Positions 54,418 through 64,000 of a DNA stretch of 64,000 nucleotides are shown one piece after another. Source of the stretch: Breviolum minutum Mf 1.05b.01. Its lineage: Eukaryota; Sar; Dinophyceae; Suessiales; Symbiodiniaceae. Below the pieces are notes generated by a model, which did not search any database, had not been told where the DNA came from, and saw only the letters and a list, made by a program, of their open reading frames with translations. The translations under genes were made by a program, and so were the position numbers. The stretch lies in contig DF241035.1 in the NCBI GenBank assembly GCA_000507305.1, positions 28,502 through 92,501 on the forward strand, written 5' to 3'. How positions within the stretch are numbered: position 1 is the stretch's first letter; each line of letters opens with the position of its first letter.

Positions 54418-54806
54418 AACAATACGTCCCAAGCTTGAGCTAAAGATATCATTTGCTGATGTCTACTTAGAGTTTTCACCACGGATCCAAACACAGATAA
54501 CACCCTACCAGAAATTCCTCGACGTTTCGTCACACGCAGTGGCGCATGCGAAGCATCAGAATAACAGACAAGATGCACCTGGCCATCAAACTGATCTCCT
54601 GGCTTCAAAGCCGATTCATTTGCAGGCAAACGAGCCGCCACATTCCGATCTTCCATCAGGAAATGCAACAGAGCTCGAAGCCCAGCTTCCGTGTGGTTAG
54701 TTGGACTTGACCGTTGACAGGCCAGTGTCGAAATATAAGCCCGCAAGTGAACATAGTCTGAAACCTCGAAAGCGGCTGATACCCTACTAGACAAAACATG
54801 ACTCAC
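54405..54806 (-). pseudogene. Copia-type pol remnant: RNase H first half
   Basis: The frame reads RAYISTLACQRSSPTNHTEA, then LRALLHFLMEDRNVAARLPA, VHLVCYSDASHAPLRVTKRR, GISGRVLSVFGSVVKTLSRH and QQMISLAQAWD. YSDASHAP with a following RRGISG and RQQ-like SRHQQ-x-ISL is the start of the Copia RNase H domain. It stops at the helicase insertion and its second half is at 29.7-30.5 kb. No intact polyprotein is present. Confidence 0.82.
54418..54438. repeat. 21-bp target-site duplication, right copy
   Basis: Identical to 30476-30496. To its right, Copia pol sequence resumes (SRHQQMISLAQ), in the same strand and order as the remnant at 29.7-30.5 kb. Confidence 0.85.
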
Positions 54807-55360
54807 CTTTTGACGATTTCTTCTCCAATTTAATCTTCCAAATTCGCTAAAGGAACGTTAGATTCCCGTTTCATGTTACGACTGGTCATGGCAACCTCAG
54901 TATCCATGTGCTGAGGTCCATCGACCTCCATGTCAGAAACATCTGCAAGAGTAGACCTACAAGCCTTCAGGTTCACTTGGTTCCTGATCATCATTCATAG
55001 AACCTCATGACTTTGAATGCGAAAACCACTTCCTAGTCCCAATTTTCATCAATCGACCGACATGCCATGCAGTGTGGAGAAATCCCACACCGATTTATAT
55101 TTTTTTTTAGAGGTCCACTTATGAACACTGTATTAAAGCTTTTGGTGAAAGAATTTCAATGGAGGAATCGGGTTCCTCCAACTTAGGCGATCGTAGCTTG
55201 TTGAAGATCAGGGTAGTCGGAAAGTTTTTTCAAGAACGATTGGAGCTGTGTTTATGAGTGCAAATCTAGAAAGAGACAGAACTCAATCAAGAAACTTGGA
55301 GCTGTTTCAATTGTTCCTAGAGCCGTGCCTTTTTACCGGTGTACTTCCGTGGGCCGTGTG

Positions 55361-55420
55361 GGATGCTTTGCTATGTGGATGATTTGCTTCTAATCACTCC
55401 GAAAGAGGAAGACATCAATC
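55361..55420 (+). pseudogene. Reverse transcriptase catalytic-motif fragment
   Basis: The plus strand encodes MLCYVDDLLLITPKEEDI, containing the YVDD active-site box of Copia-type reverse transcriptases. The frame is lost directly upstream, although EPCLFT is readable in another frame at about 55.32 kb. It is on the opposite strand to the RNase H remnants, so it comes from a different element copy. Confidence 0.75.
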
Positions 55421-55876
55421 TGGTTTGATCAGATAGGCAAGTCGGTGACCTTGAAGAAGACAGGTTGGAGCCATCAGTTTGAAAGGGGGTAATCTTCGTT
55501 TTCTGGGGAGGGCGATTTCTCGATAGTTGGGTGAATCGTCTGTTCAAGTATCTCTTCCTTCTGATTATTTGGATTCGATGTTTGCTGCTTTGGTTTGAAA
55601 GAAAAATAGGTTGTATTAGTAAGGAAGGTAGCATGGCTATCTTTTTTCTTTGTCTGAATGCTGCATGGCTCAACGAAGGTCGTTGTCCGGGCGGTCGCCC
55701 TTCTGTCAGCGAAAACAAAGTGAAGAGTCGCAAATTCATTGGAAATCAGTTTCCTTGAAAGCAACAATCACAAAACAAACAACGAAAAAACACCAACCTC
55801 ATTGCAGTCTCCCGGAGAGTGCACGGGGGTAGGTGTAGCCTGTTCCTCGGACGGTTAGATCAAGGGCTAGTTGGCA

Positions 55877-56090
55877 ACGCCGAGAGCACGCATGTCAACC
55901 ATCCGAAGGGGAAGGCGTTGCTTGCTTCATAGCTTGGAAGATGCTGCAAACTTTTAAAAGGAGAACAATGAATAATTAGACATTTGCGACAAGTATGCTC
56001 AGCCGGTTGGACTTGGTGAAAAGTGGCCTGGAGCATATGTTGTTGTGAACCACATGTAGTTGCCTATAAGTCAACGATTGTGAAACATGG
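55877..56090 (+). repeat. Diverged copy of the 23-kb palindromic repeat
   Basis: Shares GCCGAGAGCACGCATGT, GGGGAAGGCG and, downstream at 56111, TAGAAGCCCAGCCAGTACCG (identical to 23288-23307). A CCGGGCGGTCGCCCTTC block at 55688 also matches 23777 and, inverted, 26812. Confidence 0.6.
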
Positions 56091-56283
56091 TCTGAAGTTG
56101 TCAATTGAGGTAGAAGCCCAGCCAGTACCGCAAAAGACAACGAGCAGCCAGACAAAGAAGGTTGCATGGCTATCTCAAACAAGACAAGAAAAATATGAAA
56201 GCTGGTCAGCTTATGACTCCACATGGTATGGAGAAACTGAAACGGGAAAACTCTGAGGTGAACTTCAGGACAATTGGGTGCCG

Positions 56284-56440
56284 GTGGGTACCAACCGTGA
56301 CCCGGATGCACACAATGGAAAATTTATCCAAACAGCCACGCACCTGACATAGATCTTGGCTGAATACCTGGCTGATATCATTGCGTGGCTGATGCATAGT
56401 ATTCTGGACCATGCCTCAAAGATCTTGTTCGAGGGGAATT
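56284..56440 (+). pseudogene. Decayed homologue of the ORF inserted in the helicase copy
   Basis: The plus strand encodes DPDAHNGKFIQTATHLT, a stop, then ILAEYLADIIAWLMHSIL and ASKILFEG. This matches DPEAHNGRVLQTATHLTWIL and LAEYLADTIAWLMRSILSKI on the minus strand at 60.8-60.95 kb. The in-frame stop shows decay. Confidence 0.8.
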
Positions 56441-56614
56441 CTAGTCCGACACCTAGTAGTGCATGATGCAATGTTTTTGCTTCTTGGAGTTGGGTGTAGA
56501 CAATGCCATAGGTGCGGCAGACATTGCTCACGCCTTTCCATTAGAGGGCAAAATAGTGATCACATTGAGACCAAAATGGTGACCACATTTCGTTGAAAAG
56601 AGTATCCTCTGCAA

Positions 56615-56646
56615 TCCGTAGCCTTTGGCTCGAGCATTGGCTCAAA
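56615..56646 (+). other. Tandem spliced-leader relics
   Basis: TCCGTAGCCTTTGGCTCGAG differs from the 22-nt dinoflagellate spliced leader by a 2-nt deletion and one substitution. It is followed at once by CATTGGCTCAAA, a second truncated copy. Tandem truncated leaders mark mRNAs that were trans-spliced, reverse transcribed, re-inserted and trans-spliced again. Confidence 0.75.
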
Positions 56647-58425
56647 CCTCCCATCTAATCCAAGCACTCATAAAGAGCCTTTGTTATTTCGGGTGGACTG
56701 GGCGCTGTTGCCTTTATCCACTTGTAATTTGGTGCAATTGTTGGTGGCTGGGAGCTGTCTCCTTTACCATCGACCCGAGTTTCTTGCAACTAAAGGCCCC
56801 AAGCACACAAAAGGGCTCTCACTTCTTAGGGTGGCCCACTGCTTGCTCCTATCGCTGGGGTAAAGGATTGACCTCAACGCTGTGGGTGAATACAACACAC
56901 TCCCTTTCTCACCCCCCCTGGCCTGGCTGATGTCAGGTGTCCTCGGCAAGTGCACAGGGTGATTCCCACCCCGAGGGGTCAAGATAAGGGCACTCACTTA
57001 CGTAAGCCGGTGCTGTGGCTCCTGCCTTATGCCACACTCCGTTATGTCTCTCTTGTGATATTGTGCATACATAGGAAAGTGTTCTTGTGGACTGGGCGCT
57101 GTTGCCTTTATCCACTAAGGGATACCTAGTGCGATGGTCTTGGGAGAGTGAGGTGCGATTCCATCCATGTGCCTGAGATAGACCACCTTAGTGTTTTGTA
57201 TTCCCAAGCTTGGTAAATCCCAATGTTTCCACAGTGGACACGGCCTTCATTGTGAGAAGCCCGCCCTGCCAATTTAAAGTCAAGCCGGAATTGCAGTGGA
57301 TCAAAAAGGATCAACTGCATAGATGGCGTCCATAGTTTCCACTGCGTTCGTCGACTAAGCCAGAGTGGGAGAGGCTCTGACCATAGCTTGGTAGCTACTA
57401 ACCCGTTCCCCTTTTCTGTATCTCCAGAAGACAACCACCTCAGAATACACCATATGCCCTTGAACGGTTGCAAGGTCTGTTTGAAACTTTCCCGACTGAG
57501 GATGCGCAGCATCCACCATGATGTCATTTCTCAAAGGCACCGTTCAGTGTAAACCTGGTAACTCCTCTCGCACGGACCAGTCAACACACGTGGTGAATAC
57601 CAAGACCTGCCCATATGTCTGTGACCTGTTACACTAAGGTGGAAGTTCTGTACGAGCTCCTCTGATCATGTATACAGTCAGGCCACAGTAAGGTCCCGCA
57701 CCAAGGATCAAGCTGGTGTTGCGTAAGAACCACGCCTGAAACAGGGGAAAGGTACACCGTGGTCTGCAAGCACCACCTCAGTATCTTCAACTACGCATCG
57801 TTCGACAATTGTAGTGGCATCCCATGGGCACCAGTAGTGATTTCTCTTCCGAGAATGACAGGAATTTGCCTCATTAACAGCGGTCCGTCCAAAGTGCAGG
57901 TTACCAGCAAGCGACGGCGCAGCACAGGGCAAATCTCCTCGTGAGTTGGGATGCCCGCCCCTTCCCGGACGGTGATGCAAACCTTGTTTCCAGTGGCGTC
58001 ATATTTAGTGCCGCCTTACTCTCCAATAGTACACCTTAATTTACCATCGCAGTACCAGTTGAAGAAGCATCAGTGGTGGCCTTTTTCTACAGATGGGACA
58101 GCGGCACATGCTTACTCACCCGTTGAAGGCATGGTCTCTCGATGAGTGGGGGATGCCAACTGCCTCAACAGGCGCTTCTACCTCATCTGGCGCTGATTAC
58201 TGCTTGTGGTTACGCGCTCGCTGAGTGACTATCTGATGCTCAAATGATCTCCGGGCCCTAAGGTCCGTGGGATGCCCAGCTCCACCATCGGGCTGCCTGA
58301 GGGATCTTTTCTCGCTGTTCTTGTCACTGAGTACAGTTACCCCTCCAAGAAGATAGGCCTGAAAGAGGTTTTGTGCAATGAAAAGAAGAAGGAACACTTG
58401 ACGGGACTCTTCAAGAATTCCGAGG

Positions 58426-58468
58426 CTTGGACTCAAGCCACTTGGCTCAAGTCGCCATTCTGGTTCAA
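58426..58468 (+). other. Triple spliced-leader-like relic
   Basis: CTTGGACTCAAG, CCACTTGGCTCAAG and TCGCCATTCTGGTTCAA follow each other without gaps. Each resembles the 3' part of the leader (CCATTTTGGCTCAAG). About 25-50 nt downstream, here and at 56.6 kb, begins the same GTGGAC-G-CGCTGTTG block, so both mark the 5' end of one retroposed family. Confidence 0.6.
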
Positions 58469-59531
58469 ACAATCATTAGCGAATTTCTCAAGTGGACGGA
58501 CGCTGTTGTCTTTATCCATTGGCTAAGAGTGGTATAGCAGTTGTTGGCTGGGAACTGTCTCCCTCACCATCAACCTAATTGTCCTACAACCGAAAAACCC
58601 ACGAAAGTGCTGGAGCCTACCTGGTTTCTTCTCACGGTTCGAGGGAGGAGTTTTTGCTGGCACGCTTTCCTGGGGGTCCTACTACCGACCACCCTTGTTC
58701 ACTCCCAGCCTCACCAGAAGCATCTGATGCGGACGACGTGGTTCGACGGTGCCCTCCAGGGAATGCAAACAAACAGCGAACATTCAACCATTTTTGCAGT
58801 CACGCCCTATGCCCAAAAGTTTTCTAGGTGTGAAGGTCCATTGGTAGCATAGCCTCATCATGGAACCTCCTCTTTCAGACCTTTTCAGTGTGGTGAAAAT
58901 TGCGTGGACTGCTGTTGTTACTGACAGGGGTCACACTGGTCCGGTCAAGAATGGTGATGCTTTTGAGAGACTGGGCACTATGACCACCTTGGCAGACCGG
59001 AAGGACACTGTAAAGTGTTGTGACATTCTCAGCTAGGGAGATGACCGTGAAAAGACCTAAATGCAGGGCCATTCTTGTGACGAAGGGGCCTTGGGTAGGG
59101 TTTGAATTCCACCGATGTCTATATGTACAAGTGTGCTTTGCTATCGGTGGAACCATTAGGGAGGCACCCTCAAATGGAATTCTGCCAGTCGGCCGAACGG
59201 GCTGGCCATACTTACCTTGACATTGGTGCAACCCTAAGCGTTCAAGCAACAACTTTTTTTTTTCCTGCATTGCCGGACAAGTGCGAGACATGGTCGGTCA
59301 ACAACTGGAATATGCGTGAGATTGAAACAAATTTCCCCGGAAGAAAGAAACCAACAAGAACAAAACCAACCAAAAAAACAAGCAACACCCACACCCGAAC
59401 CAGGCACCAGGCCAGGCAAGACTGCCAGGGAATTTTGCAAACTAAGTGAAACAAGGTGAAACAAACGCGCCCCTCTCAGCCCCTCAAAGGTTCTCTTCCA
59501 CCATGTAGTACTCCTCCACGTTGTCAAATGG

Positions 59532-60395
59532 TTAGATGTCAGCCATATCAATATCTGCACATGGATACTCAGGCGAGTCTCTAACGTCTGGCTTCAGACG
59601 TCGTCGCTTGAGTTGATACGTGCCCTCTCTAGTCTGCCATCTTTTTGCACAATTCTCCATGAATGCATCAACTTCCGACTGTGCTACTGCTTCCTTGTCT
59701 GATAGTGCCTTCAACAACTTCTTGAAGTCATAGACAACTGGTTCACTTTGCTCTTTAAAGTGTGCCATCCGATCTTGACATTTCTTCCACCATGCTTGGA
59801 CTCCTTTGATTCCAGCCCCACGATACTTTTTCTCTTCATATGGGTCTGTGCGGTTGCATCTGGCGGCCCTGTCAAAGAGCAGAGCATCGAGTTCTTCTTT
59901 GGACTTCCCAGTGGGGGCTTTGACGTACATTCGGTCAACAAGCACCCCCGACCGTAACTTGACCACCATCCACAGATGCTGGGCCTGCAGCCTGCGCCGC
60001 TCTTTGCTGAAGACCTGTGCTGAGATCTCTTCTGTGAGAGTACCCCGGGTTTTAAAGGTAGGCCAGAGGTTCTTCTGCGATAGCATGAAGTTGAGCCAGT
60101 CATCCGCATCTTGACGGCCAGGCAGCATGATACCAACTGTAAGCCTTTCACCTCGAGCGCCTTGCCACGCAGCAGAACACTTCTGCGAAAACACATCACA
60201 AAGGATCCCCTCCTTTAACACCCCATAGCTGTCCAAGAGAGCTTTATCATCCAGTTCAAGCCAGAAGACTCTACTGCTAACGTTGAGCACCGGCACAATT
60301 GTAGCACCTGGCAATGACCATTGTCTGATCTTGTGCTTCACTTCAGTGCTGTCAGTCTCCTCCATTGCCTCACTGGAACCCGCAGCGCCCTGACT
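59532..60395 (-). pseudogene. Helicase copy 2, C-terminal region
   Basis: The open frame runs from GAAGSSEAMEETDSTEVKHK through KIRQWSLPGATIVPVLNV, VFSQKCSAAWQGARGERLTV, RQDADDWLNFMLSQKNLWPT, APTGKSKEELDALLFDRAAR and QLKRRRLKPDVRDSPEYP to a stop at 59532. It is collinear with the nested copy at 30.79-31.6 kb. The region follows the helicase motifs and has no recognised fold. A ~1.1-kb insertion separates it from the helicase core. Confidence 0.75.
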
Positions 60396-61478
60396 GTGTT
60401 GGTGCCACGGGTGCGCTCCGGAGTACGTCTGGGAGGCCCTGAGGCGGACCGACCATGCTGTGGATAGGCGGACCCCCTTGGTGGGGGCGACCAGCTAAAA
60501 AGCCTCTCAGCCACCATCGGCGCCCAGCAAGCTGGAAACCAGACATAAAGCGTACTCATTAAGCTGCACGACCCAAACCATTGGGTAAATCCCCCTCGAT
60601 CATTTGGGTGAGGCGTACCAGCATGGTACTTCCTCTTTCCTTTCTGCTCCTTGTTTTCCTTACATATGACCTTGACCAACCCCGTGCAACCACGAGCCCT
60701 TTCAGAAGAGAGGCTCGGTCGGATGCGTCGTGCACTGTTCAGGAATTCCCGATACAGCGGCAAGATCCAGAACTTCGGTGTCAGGAGCAGTTGGGTGTCT
60801 TTGTCAAATAAGATCTTAGACAGAATACTTCGCATGAGCCACGCAATAGTATCTGCCAGGTACTCAGCCAAGATCCAAGTGAGATGCGTGGCCGTCTGAA
60901 GGACTCTCCCATTGTGTGCCTCTGGATCCCGATTAGTAGCCAAGATTTGAAAGCAATACCCCTCTAATAGCCGATCAATTTGCTTGCTAAGTCCTTCAAG
61001 TGGGATAGTCAGGCGCGCTAAAGGCCAAGTTCTAGGCAAATGCACCAACTCTTGCAGCTTCTCCTGTCCATCCAGTAACGGAACACCAGCCGCATCCTCA
61101 CTGGTGACACCTCTGGAGTACCTTCTGAGGTCAATATGGTACAGTCCATTTGCCAGGTCACGAAAAGCATCATAGGCTGTGTCAAATCTATCCTGGTCAG
61201 AGGCTACTGATGAGGCCTCTACATCAGTACACTCCGAGTCTGTGGAGGAGTTGTCCGACACCCCTGACCACCCACTCTCAGCATCCGATGCACTCTCCTC
61301 TTTCGCAACCATGTCCTGATCGACTCCACGCTTAGCAGCAGGTGTCTTCTCTGAAACATGGCAGGAGGGAATGCCCAGAGCTTGGCATGCAGCTGCTCTC
61401 CAGGGCCTTTGTGGGTCAAAGCAAAAGGCATCAAAGAAGTGTTCGATTCCCAACGGAGCCATCTAAGGACATTTGTCC
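60395..61478 (-). CDS. Insertion in helicase copy 2 with a 374-codon ORF
   Basis: Relative to the nested copy, ~1.09 kb is inserted after the LDKC codons. The ORF (61462-60338) starts MAPLGIEHFFDAFCFDPQRP, has an acidic Ser-rich stretch (SGWSGVSDNSSTDSECTD), then LVHLPRTWPLARLTIPLEGL, ILATNRDPEAHNGRVLQ and LAEYLADTIAWLMRSILSKI. The last ~120 codons are basic and Pro/Arg-rich and probably not part of a fold. A decayed relative lies at 56.3 kb on plus. The edges can be read as GT...AG, so a retained intron is an alternative to an insertion. Function unknown. Confidence 0.5.
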
Positions 61479-63250
61479 AGCCGAACCCAATCACCTTTCC
61501 AGGCATCAATACACCAGAAGGATTGTTCTGCTGTCCTTGTGGGCCAAAGAATGTAGCACGGAAGGTCACTGCCATCCATTGCGTATCCAAAGACATATCT
61601 AAGCTGGTAAGCCTCTTGGTTCTGCTTCCACGGGATGGGGAGAGTATTCAAGCACTCGCCAGCACACCTATCGACTTGGATGTCCACGAGTAACCTCAGA
61701 ACCCTATCAGCCATCCGCCTGCGTCTGTGCAGGTCCACTACCATGAGGTGTAGCCTTCGCACCCTTGGGGCACTGTCCTCCTCAGTAATGTAGGCTTCCG
61801 CCAGGGCCAGTGGTGGATAGACTCCGCTAACTCTTGCACAGGAGAAACGCAAGCTTTGCAGAAAGGCCGAATCATCGGGTGCCTCCAGCCGGATAAGGAA
61901 AACAGGGTCGTCCTGGTCGTCAAGCCCACTGAACCAGGCACCATATTTCAAGCCAATGATAGTCGCTCCTCCTACCAACCCACGCATGTCCAGTGCCCCC
62001 ATGATGAAGCAGATCTGCTGTGCACGAGTAAGGGCCACTGTAGCCCTTGCATAGGCCTCTTCTCTTTGGGCAGCCTGTTCTTGTGGTGGGAGTTGGTGGA
62101 AACTTTTCCCTCGTCCTCCACTAAGGAACCCCACTCTGGTTTGAGCAAGTAGTACGAGGTAGGCCGTCATACCAGCACAGGACGTGACACTTCGCGAGAT
62201 AATTGCTCCACCTGAGCCTGAAACCCATTCCGTGGTGGCAAAGGCATTGACGTTGCGGTTGTGGAGGACCGCAAGATCACCTTTGTTGGCCACCACAAAC
62301 TTGTCTGTGATCCAGTCCACTACTTCCCCAATGTCTGTGCTGGCATTGATGTAGCTGTATGGCGCATCCCAGAAGATGGGTAAAAAGCCCCCTCTGGTGC
62401 ATTGCTCCGCTTGGAGGTAGTTCCCAAACTGAATGATATCATTCTGGAAATTATCCAGCTCTGGATATCTTGTTCCAATGATGGTGACATAGGTGAGCTC
62501 AGATACCTTTGCACTGCTTGGTAAAATCAGGGACCACTTTTGTTTTCCGGCTGTGCCTGCAGCGCGGCTGAAAGTGTCAGCTTGTAAAGGGAATCTTTCG
62601 GGGGCCAGCGCCAGCCACAACACTGCAATCGCTGCACAGCAGCACGGAGTAATGCCAGCATCCCAGCAACTGCCAATGGTTTCTTTGCACAGTTCTTGGA
62701 AGACGGCAACACTCCCAGTGGATAATCCTAGTGGTTGCCTGGCGCTTTCCTGAAGGAGCTGACTCAATCCTGCCACTTGGGGTCCAGGTACATCTTGCAC
62801 ATACGGATGGACTATGGCGCCCAGCATATGCGGTGGTAGGAACTTTGTGTCGCCCCTCAAGGCTATGGGCCTTCGCATCAACTTGCGCCTGAACGCTCTA
62901 GCTTCATCACTCTTGCGCAGCCCCCCTGGCGTTTGTTTGTGATCCCCACACCATACAACAAGGCCTTTGCGGGGAACTCTTGCAATGGCACAGGCTTCGT
63001 CCAGGTTTCCATATTGTTGGCCCTCATCATTGAGGGCAACGTCAACCTCTGACATCCACCGAGCTACTGGGCTGTAGGGCTGTGTACATTCCTGGTGCAA
63101 GCCACCACCGCAGCCAATGATCACCTGCTTGGTGCGTAAGACAGTGTTGCGGAATCCAGGCAAAACATCGAGCTTCGTTTCGCTGGCAGGGCCTTTTTCC
63201 AGCTCAGTGGCACCCACCAACTTGCCAAATTTCTCTTCGAGCGAGGGTGG
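61463..63250 (-). pseudogene. Helicase copy 2, SF1 core motifs II to VI
   Basis: Long open frame of 585 codons: LPPSLEEKFGKLVGATELEK, TVLRTKQVIIGCGGGLHQEC, VDVALNDEGQQYGNLDEACA (motif II, DEGQQ), LVVWCGDHKQTPGGL (motif III, GDxxQ), RRPIALRGDTKFLPP, LAVLHNRNVNAFATTEWVSG, SRSVTSCAGMTAYLVLLAQT and ARATVALTRAQQICFIMGAL (motif VI, VALTRAQ). The DEGQQ, GDHKQT and ALTRA set is that of the UPF1/DNA2 group of superfamily 1 helicases, which unwind RNA or DNA with ATP. It is preceded by an in-frame stop at 63254. Confidence 0.88.
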
Positions 63251-63253
63251 AAG

Positions 63254-63595
63254 CTATAAAGATTCAATATGCTTGGCGAAGGCATGCGCCGCTGCGTTCT
63301 CTTTGGTTACGACCATGACCTTCAAGGTTGGGTCCATCACCACTAAGCCAGCAATCATGGCAGCAGCTGCTCGGGTCTTCCCAGCCCCAAAGACTCCACT
63401 GATGGGACAGTCCGTTCGTCCTTCTAAGATGCACTGAACCAAAACAGTAAGCACTGCCAAAAAGTGGCAGTCAGGATTCGCTACCAACGGCCGAATGGCC
63501 TGTAGTGGGGCATCTTCTTCCTCCGTAAGTACTTTTGTAGAAGCCGATGCGCTAGAGGCACGTACGGCAAATTGAAGCAACTTCACTGACCCCGT
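63254..63595 (-). pseudogene. Helicase copy 2, Walker A region
   Basis: Contains RTDCPISGVFGAGKTRAAAA (motif I, GxxGxGKT) and VMVVTKENAAAHAFAKHIES (motif Ia). It ends in a TAG directly followed in the same frame by LPPSLEEKFG, and starts after an in-frame TGA (63596-63598). Two in-frame stops in the ATPase core indicate a dead copy, unless the reading is corrected by editing. Confidence 0.85.
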
Positions 63596-63644
63596 TCACC
63601 TGGAAAGATGGGTGTGAACTTCTCTTCCACTCGGAGCCCACACC

Positions 63645-63989
63645 CTAGACACAGCCTTTCTGGGGGCCATGTTGGTGCACCATATCCACAAGGAAAATGT
63701 TCGCCTGGAAAGCACGTCCCTGCAGCCCCATGTGCGCCTCATGGAAGGCCAGATATTGGCAGTCTCTTCGCCTGCGTAGGGCATCACTGCAAAAGGCCCA
63801 TGCAATGTCGAGGGGAAGCCAGGCAAACTCAGTCTCTGAAGGGACAACTCGTTTCCAAAGCTTGTTTTCAGTTTTCTTTCCTCGAGTCGCAGCAGACTCG
63901 TGCGCGATGAGGACAGCCTGGAAGACTTCATTCACATTGGGTCCACTCTGGACTCGGTAACACACAAGCACTGCCATGGCTTTCCTCAA
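63645..63989 (-). pseudogene. Helicase copy 2, region upstream of Walker A
   Basis: Reads NVNEVFQAVLIAHESAATRG, ETEFAWLPLDIAWAFCSDAL and RRRRDCQYLAFHEAHMGLQG. A frameshift near 63.67 kb is needed to reach VSRVWAPSGREVHTHLSR in the next frame. The N terminus lies outside the window. Confidence 0.65.
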
Positions 63990-64000
63990 GCTCTTTTCCT

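Larger units (their letters stand above)
54820..59250. other. Decayed mobile-element DNA without an intact gene
   Basis: Contains an RT fragment, palindromic-repeat copies, spliced-leader relics and three copies of a GTGGACTGGGCGCTGTTGCC block (56693, 57087, 58494). All ORFs here are short, lack family motifs and are probably chance or remnants. Confidence 0.6.
59254..64000 (-). mobile_element. Second helicase retroelement copy, 5' part beyond the window
   Basis: The 3' end is the minus-strand GGCAATGCAGGA followed by ten A residues (plus-strand T run 59254-59263). This is the same end as in the nested copy at 30.5 kb. The 3' UTR is about 270 bp. The helicase ORF begins beyond 64 kb. Its own target-site duplication cannot be seen because the 5' end is outside. 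Confidence 0.75.

Noticed and set aside
57126..57527. Minus-strand 133-codon ORF
   Set aside because: No family motif and located in decayed repeat-rich DNA; no supporting splice or homologue in the window.

Overview
The window is nuclear DNA of a dinoflagellate, most likely a Symbiodiniaceae-type genome. The evidence is internal. Genes are cut into many short exons joined by GT-AG, GC-AG and GA-AG introns. All recognisable host genes and nearly all mobile-element genes lie on the minus strand. Degenerate tandem relics of the dinoflagellate spliced leader occur near 56.6 and 58.4 kb. The retroelement and helicase families are of types I associate with dinoflagellate genomes. No bacterial gene organisation, tRNA, rRNA or CRISPR array was seen.

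Region 1 (about 2.1-22 kb) holds host genes. A cGMP-dependent-type protein kinase is spread over small exons from about 15.4 kb down to 2.1 kb: at least three cyclic-nucleotide-binding domains, then an AGC kinase domain with nearly all subdomains readable. Between the two halves of its second recognised cyclic-nucleotide-binding domain sits a complete 12-exon xylose isomerase gene (12405 to 8548, 445 codons, every splice phase consistent). Upstream are the C-terminal exons of a nucleoside diphosphate kinase (18.8-19.2 kb) and of an unrecognised gene (20.4-20.9 kb). Region 2 (about 22-28.4 kb) is repeat-rich non-coding DNA with palindromic repeats, a roughly 60-bp tandem array and other duplications.

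Region 3 (about 28.5-54.8 kb) is a three-level nest of mobile elements. A Copia-type pol remnant (RNase H part 1 at 54.8-54.4 kb, part 2 at 30.5-29.7 kb) is split by a 5'-truncated, 3'-A-tailed UPF1-like helicase element bounded by a 21-bp target-site duplication. That helicase copy is itself split, at codons corresponding to the uninterrupted copy's CAGM/TAYL, by a 21.4-kb terminal-inverted-repeat element (32357-53788) flanked by CATT. The 21.4-kb element carries seven co-oriented genes: a DUF7869-like RNase H-fold transposase candidate (gene A, 856 codons over three exons), genes B, C and D (several exons each; D begins with an ASCH-like segment), an intronless C5-cytosine methyltransferase-like gene (E), an unknown charged protein (F) and a many-exon unknown gene (G). 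Short GTCAGTTG/CATCTGACA-type motifs are scattered throughout it, and perfect hairpins plus a 24-bp minisatellite lie between D and E. I regard this element as the most interesting object in the window.

Region 4 (about 54.8-59.25 kb) is decayed mobile DNA, including an RT YVDD fragment, spliced-leader relics and palindromic repeats. Region 5 (59.25-64 kb) is a second, longer but also broken copy of the helicase element running off the right edge. It shares its exact 3' end with the nested copy and carries a 1.1-kb insertion with its own ORF.

Two single N bases (13223 and 53675) mark assembly joins. The second is flanked by a 60-bp duplicated overlap inside the right inverted repeat.
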